A stretch of DNA of 64,000 nt from positions 34,803,315-34,867,314 of the forward strand of contig NW_024037069.1 in assembly GCF_015706575.1 (NCBI RefSeq), written 5' to 3'. This DNA is from Patiria miniata (lineage: Eukaryota > Echinodermata > Asteroidea > Valvatida > Asterinidae). Both the position numbers and the translations under genes were made by a program. Within the stretch, counting starts at the first letter, position 1, and each line of letters begins with the position of its first letter. The notes below the pieces were generated by a model. That model worked only from the letters and a program-made list of their open reading frames with translations. It did not search any database and was not told the origin of the DNA. Shown here piece by piece: positions 45,430 to 57,470 of this stretch.

Positions 45430-46200
45430 GGGTTTTTTTGAAAGGAAAAACTCATAGCTTTAATCTCATATCCAAAACATAAGAATGCACAAAATGCGTT
45501 TTTCATAATACTGGTACTAAAATCCATTCTATGGAAATTAATATTCACCTTTGAGCCTTTAGTCAACACGTGAGCGTATCGGCCTATACACGTACATGTT
45601 GACTAATGGCTCAAAGGTAATACATTTGCATAGAATAGATGCAGAGCTAAGAATAGCACTTGTAAACACTTGAAATCGCGTCATATGATAAGGAAAGTCA
45701 CCCACTGACTCGTCAACTCAGTGGGTGACTTTCCTTATCAAATGACGCGATTTTGTAAATTTTTATGTTTTGGATATTAGATTAAAACTAAGGGTTTTTC
45801 CTTTGAAAAAAAAAAAATCAAAAATACATTTGGATGGACCAAAAAGACATAATTGGCATTTTCTCAGCAACCCAAATTTGCTGTTGATTTTTATACTTTT
45901 TTGATTTTTTTTTGGAAGGAAAAACTCTTAGCTTTAATCTAATATCCAAAACATAAAAATGCACAAAATGCGTTTTTCATAATACTGGTACTAAAATCTA
46001 TTCTATGGAAATTAATATTCACCTTTGAGCCTTTAGTCAACACGTATCGGCCTATACACGTACATGTTGACTAAAGGCTCAAAGGTAATTAATTTGCCTA
46101 GAATAGGTGCAGAGCTACGAATAGCACTTGTAAACACTTGAAATCGCGTCATTTGATAAGGAAAGTCACCCACTGACTCGTCAACTTTGTACATTTTTGC
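45430..46200. repeat. 480-bp tandem duplication with internal hairpins
   Basis: 45430-45715 and 45915-46190 are nearly identical direct copies (GGAAAAACTC, TCCAAAACATAAAAATGCAC, AAATTAATATTCACCTTTGA). Each contains a hairpin of CCTTTGAGCCTTTAGTCAAC and its inverse around CACGTA. The spacer 45715-45815 is the reverse complement of neighbouring parts (GTGGGTGACTTTCCTTATCA), giving a second, larger hairpin around CTCGTCAACT. A more diverged third copy lies at about 46520-46740. Confidence 0.8.
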
Positions 46201-46754
46201 AGCACAGCAGACCTAAACAGTGCGGACTTCAGAACACTTTGGGAAATTCTGTTTGTGTGTTTGTGTAGGCCTACTGCGACAAAATTGCTGTTTTATATTG
46301 ATGCGCGTTTTGAGGATTTAAAATAAACAGCCTTTTATTTTTGACATATTCATTATGTTTACAGAGTTTTTAGAAATGTATTGGCGATATCATATAAATG
46401 TGGGGCCAATAAATCTTGGTGTCCCTCTTTATATTTTTATATTTGTTTCCCTAGTATTACCAATAGTAAAATATATACAAATGACTTTAGTTGCTCAAAT
46501 TATAGTACTTGTACCTTAATATAATATTCCAAAATTCACAGTTTTTCAAAATGCCGGTGCTAAAATATCACTAGATAAATAGCAATTCAATCCCCCATAA
46601 ACATTTTGCGTGTTTTATTTATACTAGATTTTAGGCCTCTTCACACACGTATTGACTAAAACTCAAATAGACGATGAGCTAAGAATTAAGTTGTAAACAC
46701 TTGAAATCAAGAAGCCATCCTTGACATCGGTTTAGTAGATAAGCGCAGCCAACG

Positions 46755-46905
46755 AAACAAAACGCTTCAGTGTGGAATTTTTTGGGAAAAACCAGATGTA
46801 CAGATACGCTAAACAAAACACTTCAGCGTGGATTTTTTTTGGGAAAAACCAGATGTACAAATACGCTAAACAAAACACTTTAGTGTGGACTCAGTGAGTC
46901 ACTGC
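46755..46905. repeat. Short tandem repeat of about 63 bp, 2.3 copies
   Basis: Units begin AAACAAAACGCTTCAGTGTG or close forms and contain GGGAAAAACCAGATGTACA. It follows the diverged third copy of the 45.4-kb repeat. No coding meaning. Confidence 0.75.
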
Positions 46906-47921
46906 CATATTAGGTGATGAAACCAGAGATTAATTTGCATAATGTAGTTCCGTCAAGTGGTCATGAGATTGGTAAGCGTAGCAGCTGCAGTGCTTCAGTG
47001 TCATCTTTGATGTCTCTGAATCAACGCGCTCCGAACTTAACTGTAAGTTTTGCTACAGCCATGGCTCATTTCTGCTTTTGTTTTTAAGTTTCATAGATTG
47101 TACTAACCATCGGGGTAACCTATTAAAAAGTTTGTTTGAAGTTTGCGTCGTGACGTGGTAAATATGGGAAGTTGATTTGCGGGTACACCATAGCAAAACT
47201 ATGCTACATATGCTACCGTAGGGCTACCGAAGACCCGATAAAAGGCGCCCACTGACTGGTCGGAATCCGAAGACAGGACACACTCTTGTTTTTGCATAGA
47301 TAATTCCCAAATCTGCTCGCTTGTAATAGACCCTTGCTGTGGAAGCGGATATTCCATATAGACAAGACAAAATGAGGGCTCTGAAGAGCCGGTGGTGAGA
47401 TAAGGGTCTCATTTTAAAACGATTGCTCAGTTTGCGCTCGTTGTTGGGTTAGAGTCTTGAAGGATACGGATGCTGGGTGCTGGGACTTGGATCCTGGGTG
47501 ACCATTAATGCAAGACTGAGGATGCTTCAGTGGATCGTGTCAGTTGGTTGATGATTGTTTGAAGGAGGGGCGGGGGCTGCCGTGGTACAGGAGAATCATC
47601 GGCAGCCTGACGGTGTAGGGGTGACAAGATGTCGCTTATGTAAAAAAACGATGTCTTTGGGGACGTCATGGCTGTTGATCTCGCTGGCTTCACTAACGAG
47701 CCGCCGTGTTTGATTATGGGAGTGTTTGATGATGCCCTAGTATTTTATGGTCCACGAGACCAGTGATGACGTTCTAGGTACCACCTTCGTCATTGGTCTC
47801 AAGGAACATCGATCTTATTACCTTTCTAACTTGTGACTTGAGAACAGCTTAACGAGGCTTTTTTTTTCATGTATGTTACGTAGCAATAGCATCTTTGCCA
47901 CAAGTGCTTTAGTTTGCATAA
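46906..47921. other. No gene recognised
   Basis: Somewhat higher GC around 47200-47700. Small frames (about 60 codons) show no known motif and no convincing splice borders. A host exon without recognisable homology cannot be excluded. Confidence 0.35.
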
Positions 47922-48274
47922 GGCCAAAAAAAAAAATAAGTCGGTCTCTGGTCAGCGCACGCGTCGATTTTAATCATGCGCGTCGAACTTTTTTCCCCCA
48001 AAATGTTCCGCGGTAGCTCCAACAGCGCCTTCTATTTCCGCACCTCCTCAATTTATTTTACCAAAGAGCACCAAGGAATGGGAAATTGCACCAAGGCAAA
48101 TGATCGAAAGCACCAAGGCAAATTATGGAGGAAACCAATTTACATGAGGACACCAAAAAAGCAAAAAAGTACCCCACCTTGTCTGTACAATCCAAGCTTG
48201 AAAAAAAAAAAAGCCGCATCGCCGCGTCAATTCCGAAACTTTAGTCTGACCAGAGACCGATTTTTTTTTTGGCC
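47922..48274. mobile_element. PIF/Harbinger-like miniature element, copy 3
   Basis: Begins GGCCAAAAAAAAAAATAAGT, ends with a T run and GGCC; TAA flanks both sides (47919-47921, 48275-48277). Shares the inner words CAGCGCACGCGTCG, AAAAGCCGCATCGCCGC with the other two copies but is more diverged, so it is older or from a sister subfamily. Confidence 0.75.
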
Positions 48275-48283
48275 TAACAATGC

Positions 48284-48370
48284 AGTGTTGTCTCGGTCTT
48301 GGTCTCGATACCCAGTGGTCTTGGTCTCATTCTCCATATTTTTCCTGGTCTCGGTCGAGACCTCAACAAT
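48284..48370. repeat. Short GGTCTC hAT-like fragment
   Basis: CAGTGTTGTCTCGGTCTTGG at the left and CGAGACCTCAACAATA at the right resemble the two ends of the element at 5127-7301 brought together with a GGTCTC core of about 60 bases. It is an internally deleted copy. Confidence 0.6.
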
Positions 48371-49070
48371 ATCCTATATTAAAAGATCCTACGCTGTCTG
48401 TCTGTCAGAATATTCTTCTGGGCTTTTCATCCCATCTCTAAAACTGTAATTTCTTCTCATTGTCTTCTCTCTATAAATTAACGTGATGTTTCCCTTGGAT
48501 GATTACGATACAGAAACAAAGACTGACACTTTTCAAGGAACGGAATGTTAAACCCAACCACCATTTTTAAAATCTGTACTTGGATCACAAAAAAGGTGTG
48601 CGCTCTTTCAGCAAAACGAAAACAATTCACACACATCCCCAGTGATTTTTTTTCTCGTTTTGCTGAAAGCCTTTTTGTGATCCGTGTTCAAATCTTTAAA
48701 ACGCTGGTTGTGTTTAAAATTCCGTAACTTAAACATTACATGATTGATTTGAATGATTCTTGTACTAAAAGAAAGCTTATGAATTGGGCTTTCGAACAAT
48801 TTGTGTCCCAGTACCCCTTCCAAGTTTATATTAATGAATTTTGAAGAAAAAAAAATGCAAAGATTTAATATTTGCTGCGTTTAAAGTCTAAGCGAAGAAA
48901 AATCAGCTTGTATACATTGCTAAACTGAAACTCCTGCAATTTTTTTTTTGGGGGGGGGGGGAATGGGGATCTGGAGCAAACGAAGCGAAATATATGTGAT
49001 ACACAAAAATACTATTTACAAAGTACTTCAACAAAGTGATATTGGAAATTGCATTGGTTTTTTTCTTTTC
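48371..49070. other. Upstream region of receptor copy C; no gene recognised
   Basis: AT-rich sequence with a G run at 48951-48960. No second V exon or untranslated exon can be identified. Frames of 60-70 codons are not supported. Confidence 0.4.
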
Positions 49071-49087
49071 TTATAGGAAAAGGAAAA

Positions 49088-50185
49088 ATGATGAGACAAG
49101 TCCAATTGGATGGGTGGTTGTTGCTGTTTGTGTTATTATGCAGTAAGTAATCCAAAGTTTATCTTATGTTCGTATGTAGCAAACAGGGTGCAAAGAATGG
49201 ATGAATTGCTTCATGCATTTCCTTAGATAATTATTAAACAACCAAATTTCATATTAAAGATTCTTGTATGCTGATGTCGCGAAAGGCAACTGGAAGGCGG
49301 CGTTCCAACGATACAGCGTAATGCTTGAATATTCTAGGGACGCCTGTTTTACAGTTTACATTTTCATTTTAAAAAAAAAAATTATTTTACATGAAAAAAA
49401 GTATGTAAAGGGTAATGCCCTTTTAACACTTTCATTCCAGAAAGTAATTTCAGATTGATCTGAAGATTTGATGTATTTACTAGAAACATATGAGGTATGA
49501 AGCCGTAAGGCGTGACAACCCCCCCCCCCCAAAAAAAAAATCTCCCTTAAATTGTTTCCGGGTCCGCAGTGAAGGCATCGTTTGATTGATCAAAAGATAT
49601 GTTATTTGAATAACTTTAAAAATGTTCAACTTAAATCCCAATATCATTCCTTTTTCATATAGTTTATGTAAATTAAGCCCCCCCAAAACACCGGTGATAC
49701 CGTGTTCTTTGAATGAAGCCAACCGCAACTTATGACACAACGGCAACTCAACACATTAAGCAGAATAAAAAAGATATGTTTAGCGTTTCCGCCCGCTTCC
49801 ATTTTTGGAGGCCGCCGCCTTTTCTTTTTGTTTTACCGAAAAAAAATGATAAATTGTAAACAGTGACATCATTTTGCCCCCTTTGTCTATTGCATCTAGC
49901 CCATATAAAGCTGGTTTGTCATTTTTTGAGTCCAATGGGGGCCATTTAAAAAAAATGGCGGCCATCTTGAAAAATTGCCCTTTCGGGCGGCCATTTTGGA
50001 GCTTCCCGCTTCCTTTTTTCAAAAAGGCAGGACGCTTAACAATTTTTTGGGGGGTGGCCTTATTGCAGCAGTCATGATATTTTGTTTTCTTTACAGGCAC
50101 AACGGTGGCCTTGAATGGCAAAGTATTGGGAACAGACTCCATTGAACTGCAAACAATACTCTACAGGATTGTGCAGCTGGTGAAG
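49088..50185 (+). pseudogene. Copy C: relic of an IgSF receptor gene
   Basis: Signal-peptide exon 49088-49142 reads MMRQVQLDGWLLLFVLLC and ends in phase 1 at GTAAGT, with a TTCTTATAG acceptor before it. A V-exon shred survives near 49689-49735 (GATACCGTGTTCTTTGAATG, against GGAACCGTGTTCTTGGAACG in gene B) and holds a stop. The stalk exon 50097-50185 has acceptor TTTACAG (phase 1) and donor GTAAGG (phase 0) and reads TTVALNGKVLGTDSIELQTI then LYRIVQLVK. It is the gene A membrane exon with the membrane segment removed in frame (54 bases). No second Ig domain or tail exon was found; a LINE lies just downstream. The copy is dead as a receptor, although signal and stalk exons could still be joined in a short secreted product. 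Confidence 0.7.
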
Positions 50186-50484
50186 GTAAGGATTCAGTAA
50201 ATTCTACTTACCTGCCATTTTGTGTAGGTTTGGCAAACTTACTATTTTCATTTATTCAGCACTCGGCACTTGTATTATAACAACAATGGTTGTGGAAGTG
50301 AACCAGTGCAGGAGGCTCAGCCAAATAAAAAAATAGATCTATGTTTGTTCGATTGGAACAGAACATAGGACTTTTCCGTATTGTCAGTTTTTCTGTTGTA
50401 TTTTCTGCCTTTAGAAAGCTGTGTGCAGTCATGCAAATGATGCGTTTCATTAAAGAACAACGTTCCAAGACAGATTGACATGTT

Positions 50485-51450
50485 GTTCTTTAATAATAAT
50501 AATTATAAACCATTCTTATAAAGCGCATTTTACACAGGGTCCCAATGCGCTGAACAACTAACAGAGGAAAACACCAACATTATATATCATTTGCAGTGAT
50601 CAGATGGGTTTTAAGATTAGCTTTGAAAATATCCAGGTTTGGGGCTTCCTTGATGTGATTGGGTAGTTTGTTCCAGAGGGTTGGGGCTGCAGATGAAAAC
50701 GCTCGCTGACCGTATGACCTTGTCGATGTTGAGGAGCAGGCGAGCAGGGGTTGTGAGCTTGATCGAAGATTTCTACGAGGTTCATATTTTATAGATTAAT
50801 TGCTGGAGGTAAGTAGGGGCGAGACGATGGAGACATTTGTATGTAAGGAGAAGGGTTTTATAGATTATCCTCCTCTTGACTGGGAGCCAGTGCAGATTAC
50901 GCAGATTAGGTGATATGGGTTGATGGGGCTTCGAGAGGGTGACTAGTCTTGCAGCTGAGTTTTGGATGCGTTGGAGTTTGGCGATTTGTGAGTCTGGTGG
51001 CCCTTGAAGTAAACTGTTGCAAAAATCTAGGCGACAAGTAGTAAACGCATGCGCAAGCTTTTCTGTGGTGTGCGGATCGGGGAATTTGCGGATCTGTCCG
51101 ATTTTATGAAGGGCAAATGATGCAGACCGACAGATGCTATTGATGTGTGTGTCCATTTGTAGATTAGGTTGCATTGTAACACCCCGGTTTCGTACCTTAG
51201 AAACGGGCTGGATGGAAGAGTTGCCGATATGAACAGGGGGAGTTGAGTATGGCTTCTAGGGCAGGATGTTTAATATGAAGGACCTCCGTTTTGTCTGCAT
51301 TTAATTTCAGTTTATTTGCTGTGGACCATGATTTGATGTCGTTAAGGCAGAGTTCTAACTTGGAATGGCTGTAGGTCGATCCCGCTCTTTCAAAATGATG
51401 TAAACTTGAGTGTCGTCAGCATAAATCATTTGTCCGACACCGTGGGCCTC
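50485..51450 (-). pseudogene. CR1/L2-type LINE reverse transcriptase, 5'-truncated
   Basis: Read on the - strand: the catalytic MIYADDTQVY box at about 51425-51400, then a frame at 51174-50782 with HINSICRSASFALHKIGQIR, LQRIQNSAARLV and LHWLPVKRRIIYKTLLLTYK, and further C-terminal sequence in other frames to about 50600. These are conserved marks of CR1/L2/Rex-type LINE proteins. The copy starts abruptly at the YADD box and is frameshifted. Its 3' end at about 50485 is a short TTATTATTATT tail. It landed just after the stalk exon of receptor copy C. Confidence 0.8.
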
Positions 51451-51469
51451 GATTTATCAATCGAATATT

Positions 51470-53640
51470 TATGACATTGTAATGACGATGATCACAAAGA
51501 TTTTGACAATTTTTGTGATTAGGATCATGACCTACTAAACATATTGGAGAGCGGAATGAATTGTAAGCTAGAAAAAGAAAACAATGCTGAAAAAAATGCT
51601 TAAAATATTAAAGCCTATTAAAAAATTCAGATACAGTTGTATGATGACTTCAGCATGACGTAACGTCCACTGTTTTTCAAAGAACAAATTGTTACCAATG
51701 TGCGTACTTTAACTTCAACAGCCTTATAGTTCACTAGATTTTGAGCTTAAAAATGCACCTATAATATGATGTCACGTGACCCATGATGACGCCATTATGA
51801 CGTCACTTGTCAATGCACACATTTACCCTGCGATCTCTATTTGTGCTAAGTTTGGAATCGATCTGATTAAAGACTGTCAAATGTTATACTAAAACAAAAC
51901 TTCTTTTTTAAAGAAAATATCAAAAATCTGTTGATGACGTCATTGTGACGTCATTTTAGAATGGGCATACTAATAACATTATGTAACAACCACCAAGTTT
52001 GATAACAATCGGACCTTACTCTTATAAGTGTTTAACATATCGCATTTGATGACATCATGAAGTCGGATGAATAAAAGTGTTAAATTTTTAAGCAGAATAA
52101 AATTGAATATATTATAAAAATCATAAAAAATGTTCCGATGGCGTCATCATGACGCCATTTCAGATTTTGTGTACTAGTACATTATCGACCCACCCACCAA
52201 GTAACATGACGATTGGACATTCCCTTATATGTTTTTTTTTTAAATCGCGTTTTTGATGACGAAATAATGACGTCACACAATTTTCACAATTTTGTGAATG
52301 AACCTGTTACCTAACAAACATAATACAAAAGGAATTTAGAATTTAGCACATTGCGTTCGTGAGATATGGCTTAAAGGTCCAAAATTTCAAAAATAAATAG
52401 AAAATTACAACTCAATTATTACCTATAACACATCCCGGTCTACCTACATACAGAGTTTTAACCCAATCGGACTTCCAATTCTTTAGATAGTGGGTCTTAA
52501 AGTTTGCATGTTTAAGATGACGTCACGTGACCCATGATAACGTAATCGTGACGTCACTTCTCGGGACACAAGCTCACTATGGGGTAGTTCTACATTGTAA
52601 GTTTCATTAGAATACAAGTTTGTTTGAGGTCAAAAGTGGCGTGGTTCATAAACCGTGCACAAAGTCTATTGGATTTGGGTTAGAAATAAAAAGAAAAAGG
52701 GAAAACTAGAGTTATGTCTGTTTGAAGAACATAACATAGGCTTTTCTGCATAAATTGATAAAAAACGTTGATGATGACGTCATCATGAATTTATTTCAGA
52801 TTTTGCATACCATTAACAGTATCTACCTACCCACCAAGTTTTAAGTCAATCCAACTTACCCTTATATGTGTTTTGAAAAAAAAATGCATTTTTGATGACG
52901 TCATCGTGACGTCACACATTTGTCAAAAATTATGTGCACATACCTATTACCAAACAAACATAATACAAGAATAATTTTGAATTTAGAATTTTGGGTTCGA
53001 GAGATATGGTGATAATCTTTAAAACTTAAAAAAACGATATAAATTCACACGATGACGTCATGATGACGTCACCTCATTTTTTTCTATAACACATCCCGGC
53101 CTACCTACATACCAAGTTTCGACTTACCGATCATGAGATATATCAAATTATAAGGCACTTCCGGTTTGGACCGGTAGGAAGGGTCACGTGACTTGGCATG
53201 CAGAGATAAAATGAAGATACTGTATTATTCTATTAATTCCCACAAAATTTAAGTTCACTTGTGTCACGGTTGATTTTATATTGATTTTCAAAGATTAAAT
53301 CTATAAATGTTAATTGCTTGTAATTTGATACACGATGACGTCATTATGACGTCACCTCAATTCTTTACCTATAACAGATGCCGGTCTACCAACATACCAA
53401 GTTATAACCCAATCGGACTTGCAGTTCTTTAGATATAGGGTCTAAAAGTTTGCACATATAAGATGACGTCACGTGACCTATGATATCACGACGTCACGCT
53501 TCGGGACACAATAACACTATAGGGTCTTCACTTTGGACAAGTTTCATTAGAATACGAGTTTGTTTTAGGTCCAAATTACCGCGATGAATTAACGTGAACA
53601 AAGTCTATGGGATTTGGGGATAGAACAAGAAGAAAAAGTA
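51470..53640. repeat. Long repeat with about fourteen TGACGTCA palindromes
   Basis: Perfect TGACGTCA occurs about fourteen times between 51797 and 53475, often in close pairs (GATGACGTCA then GTGACGTCAC). Around them run recurring phrases such as CCTACCTACATAC-AAGTTT and AATCGGACTT. Blocks at 52500-52700 and 53450-53640 match with a period of about 955 bases. No coding frame is kept. TGACGTCA is the full CRE/ATF-CREB core site. Whether it is regulatory or just the make-up of a transposon is unknown. Confidence 0.7.
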
Positions 53641-53654
53641 AGAAAGAAAAAAAG

Positions 53655-53990
53655 AAATTAAAAAAATCACAACAAAGACAAATATTCATCCAACTCACAC
53701 CCATTGGGGAAGTTTTGTGTCAAGCCCAAACCAACCGATCAATATTCTTCTTTCGGTCCTGGTATGAAAGATGTAACAAGCCCACAACAACTAGCCTAAA
53801 GTCATCCAACTCAGACCCATTTGGGGAAGTTATGTGTCAAGCCCAAACAAACCAACCAATATTCGTGCAGGCATTGAAAATGCATTGATGTATTAAGCCC
53901 AAACCAACCAATATTTATACAACGTGGACTGATTTGGGAAAATAATATATATGTCAAGCTCAAACCAACCAACATTCATTCCAATCGGCC
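53655..53990. repeat. Degenerate minisatellite
   Basis: Units of varied length repeat AAGCCCAAACCAACCAATAT and CCCATTTGGGGAAGTTATGT about four times. The unit boundary drifts and the last units are shorter. It follows directly on the CRE-rich repeat and may be its tail. The 93-residue frame across the start is a translation of repeat sequence. Confidence 0.65.
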
Positions 53991-54159
53991 TCAGGTATTT
54001 TTTGTGTTGCTTTTAGGGTTTATTCATATTGACTTCATCGGTTTGTTTATGGTATTACTATTTCATTGGCAAGACATTAAACTGCATCCGTTAGCTGGCA
54101 GCAGGGCGACGTAGGGGGTAGAAGGTGCAAACTAGATATCGTCTTTCCCAGTCTATCCA

Positions 54160-55600
54160 CCACTACAGTCTGGCGAAAATCCTACTTGTAAGACAACGGC
54201 AAAGGTCACAAACTCCAGTAAGCGGGGCTGTGCGGGGCAACCAACATGCTGTCCAATAGTTGGGCTTTTGCTCTCCACTGGGTAACGTTACGCTGGTCCA
54301 GAGGGTACCAGCTGAGGGAGGCAAATCTTTGCTTGTACCTAAAAACAAATTTGCGCAGTTTTGCCAAACTATTACATTAACAACATTATGCACAACAACT
54401 TAACTTGTTATCACCAACCTCATTTTTCCCCACTGGGGCCGTGGTTTGTGAAGTTGCTACCAGAGAGAACACAGTTCTTGCTCTTGGTGCCGATAATAAC
54501 GGGCCAGCCCCAAGCCCATCTGGGAGGATGTGCAGAAAAGCCCTGATGAAGCCCTGATGAACGTCTGGTGTCGGCATTGCAATATCGAATCGGACTGTAA
54601 ACAACGTACCGAATAAGCCAACACAGTTTAAGATCGGATCATGACTCTCAAATTTCCTGTTAGAAAGGCAGTGAATTATGATGATTATAAGTTATTATGC
54701 ACCGACATTATTAGCATATGATAAGGTGAAGGACACTTTTTACGAACAACTGTCAAGAGTTCTGAAGGCAGTACCCAGTACCAAAAAAATCATATTGCTT
54801 GGAGATTTTGATGCTCGGAAAGGGCCGTCAAACCTGGTTTCGTGTCCTTGGAAAATTCGGCCGAGGTAACGCAAATGACAACGGAGACTTATTACTCTCT
54901 TTGTTCACCGAATTAGAATTTGCCATCACAAGCACTGTTTTCAGGGTTACCCAAAATGGTTCCACTCATGGACACATCCCCAATCGAGGCATTCCCATCT
55001 GCTCGACTATGTTCCCGTTAGACGTAACGATCTGCAAGATGTCTGCATCCCTCGTGTAATGAGAGGTGCTGAGCTGACAATTCAACCGACTATCGAATGA
55101 TCTACTCCAAACTTTCCATACGACTGCATGTCTCCAGACGCCGCAATGCACGGAAACCCAGCAGAAACTCAATGCATCTGGTCTAGTACCAGAAACGTCA
55201 GTAGTTGCGTCTAGCCATTAGCAATGCCTTGGATTCGATTAGTGAAATGTGGCGGGAAAACACTGCAAAAAGTGTGGGTCGCTGGAAGAAGCACTGATCA
55301 TCTTTCAGCTCAGCAGTCTTCGACACTGCGCAGAGGTAAAGCAAGCCGCAAACACGCTGACTGCTGGTTCAACAAAAACGGTGCAGGAATCGATCAGCTG
55401 CTGTCAGAGCGACGCCTTGCACATTCCGTCAAACTCAGCAATCCCACCACTAATTGTTACAGTACGATGATGTTTCTGAAGCTCCTTACTTAAAAGAACA
55501 TTATGTCTTTTGATACTATGGTTAAAGGTAGTAACTGAGACTTGACCAGGTCCAGCAATGTGGGATCAGTCAGTTGCCGTGTCACGCGTAGCTGCTCTAT
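54160..55600 (+). pseudogene. LINE endonuclease remnant (craniofacial-development-protein-2-like)
   Basis: The + strand pieces include a VGIAISN stretch near 54570, SYYAPTLLAYDKVKDTFYEQ then VLKAVPSTKKIILLGDFDAR at 54690-54830 (YAPT and LGDFNAR-type motifs of the LINE apurinic endonuclease), GNANDNGDLLLSLFTELEF near 54860-54915 (NDNG..LL motif), and a later HADCWFNKNGAGIDQLL stretch near 55350. Order and motifs match RTE/L1-like LINE proteins often annotated as craniofacial development protein 2-like. The pieces lie in several frames with stops, and no reverse transcriptase follows, so it is a dead, truncated copy. Confidence 0.75.
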
Positions 55601-56339
55601 TTTGTCGTCCACACAACTGACAGCAACGCGAGGCCAACGAACGATGGCGTAAAAATGGCTTCAGAAATTCGCACTTTTCATGGCAAACCACAACCGATCC
55701 AAACAAACAATGTTGTTTCAGGTAGATGAAGATCTACCTCATATATCCACCGAAGTATTTTTTTTCTCAAAAAAGGATTCCGATGCATTTTGACGATATT
55801 ATTTCACGGACAAATCGACTAAAAATTAGGTCATGCAATTTCCGGGTTTTTTTTCGAGGGAAAGAGTGAACCTTCATCTACAAAAAAATCTCGTGAACGT
55901 GATGTCGTTAATACTTCAAGAATTCGATATACACCTTATGTTTCCAACAACTTCCATTTTCCACAACGCGAAAAGATCGTCGCCATTGTAAAGCATAGAG
56001 CGAGGAACCCAAACACGGTGTGACCTTGCAGATTTCTGAGCTCCTAAAATATTCACAAGATTCCTGTGCACAGTCAAAGGTACACAAGAACACCAAAATT
56101 TACCTCATAAAATATTCACAAAATTTCAGATGGTAAGATTATGCAGAATCTGAATCAAATTTCGCTCATTATATATGCACAAGAATTTTACAGACAATTT
56201 ACACTGCATTTTACACAAATTCATCATGAAATCTTAAAATAACCTAAGACACATTTTTGGACGGATTTTAACTATATGTACATGCCTATACGTGCTTGAA
56301 AAATGGGACAAATAACTTAGACTCCGGGAAGTGGACAGA
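55601..56339. other. No gene recognised
   Basis: AT-rich sequence without family-like frames. Around 56100-56230 the AATTTTACAGACAATTTACA type words repeat loosely. No RNA gene or element end identified. Confidence 0.45.
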
Positions 56340-56525
56340 CTTCCCTTTTGACAAAGTCCCCGCTTGAAATTTGCGTGGGTGTGAATGAGGCGGGCTGGAA
56401 AATTTCCCCCGCCCCGCCCACCCTCGAAAAAAAAAGATCAATTGAGAATACGATAGAGAAAGTTCAAGGACTCTGGGCAATAACGTTCTTGTCCCCTCTA
56501 GAGCATATCCTGGCGACGCCCATGG
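56340..56525. mobile_element. Partial hAT-like miniature element (GGGCGTCGC family), copy 3
   Basis: The right end CATATCCTGGCGACGCCCATG matches the elements at 23151 and 39693. The left part lacks a matching end, so the copy is truncated or internally rearranged. Confidence 0.55.
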
Positions 56526-56599
56526 TAACGGCATAAATGCGCTGAGTATAAACCGTCCTTAAAACGTCGTCGCCGTACAGCGAAACATCTGCGTTATCG

Positions 56600-57470
56600 C
56601 AGATGTACAATGTTATCAGTCAGTCTTTGTGCATTCAATCTGCCAGCAGGTGGGCCATCCGAGATCTTCAGCATTGTATGTTCTGAGTTGTAGAAGATTT
56701 TCAGCATTTTTCTGTAGAACCACATTCCTAGCGCTTCCAGTCTTTAAATAGATTTTTGATGTATAGTCCATGTTTCTGCTGCATATCAGAGTGGAAATGA
56801 TAAAGCATCTCAACAAACTTAGTCTTAATTTGAGGATTAACTTTCTAGCTGTCAGTACAACCTGTATATTCAGAAATTTGTTTCTGCTATGCCAATTTTC
56901 TATCATATCTCTGTTTCACAACGTCCATCCTGTGTGATTGTATGGCCAAGATAAAGGTATTTGTCCACTTCCGTGATGATACATCCGTTGATTGCACTCT
57001 AGTTTGAGGAATTTGTCTTACTGCCATAACTTTCCTCTTTTTCGGGCTCATGTCGATTTCATATTTTTCACTTCTTTGGATTTGATTTCTTTCAAGGATA
57101 TCTGCAACAAATGCAGTGTCATCAGCATAGCGCAGGTTACTGATGCTTGTGCCTCCCGGTTTACATCCTGGTAAATCTAATATATCTCAAAATATTTGCT
57201 CTGTATAAAGGTTGATAAGTTTAGGATATAAGACATACTAGTGAAGTACTCTTGATAGGGAAACTTTCGGAGAGACCATTCCGTGAACTCACACATGCCG
57301 TCTGGATCCAGTATGCGGACTGCTTGAGATTAAAGTCGTTGCTGTCGATGTTGATTTTTTCAGATATTTCATTATTTCTGTGTGGTATATGCCCGATTAA
57401 AAGCTTTGGAATAATCAGTGATATCAATATATGGGTACAATTATATATGAGGTTCAAATAATGAGGTTTG
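56600..57470 (-). pseudogene. LINE reverse transcriptase remnant (RTE/L1-like)
   Basis: On the - strand a DYSKAFNRAY stretch (near 57430), then SISNLRYADDTAFVADILE at about 57140-57085 with the catalytic YADD, then MSPKKRKVMAV near 57050 and LLRCFIISTLI near 56810. The order matches LINE reverse transcriptases of RTE/L1 type (KAFDRV, NLRYADDT, KTK-like, LLRCYVWS). Several frameshifts and stops; the endonuclease half is absent. It lies in the opposite orientation to the endonuclease remnant at 54160-55600, so the two are not one element. Confidence 0.7.

Noticed and set aside
45430-46905. CRISPR array
   Set aside because: The repeats are long, hairpin-bearing and without regular spacers, and the genome is eukaryotic.
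51470-53640. Host enhancer made of CREB sites
   Set aside because: The sites sit in a repeat with about 955-base period and recurrent phrases, so a repeat family is the simpler reading; kept as a finding rather than called regulatory.
54160-57470. One complete LINE with endonuclease and reverse transcriptase
   Set aside because: The endonuclease part is on the + strand and the reverse transcriptase part on the - strand, so they are separate dead copies.
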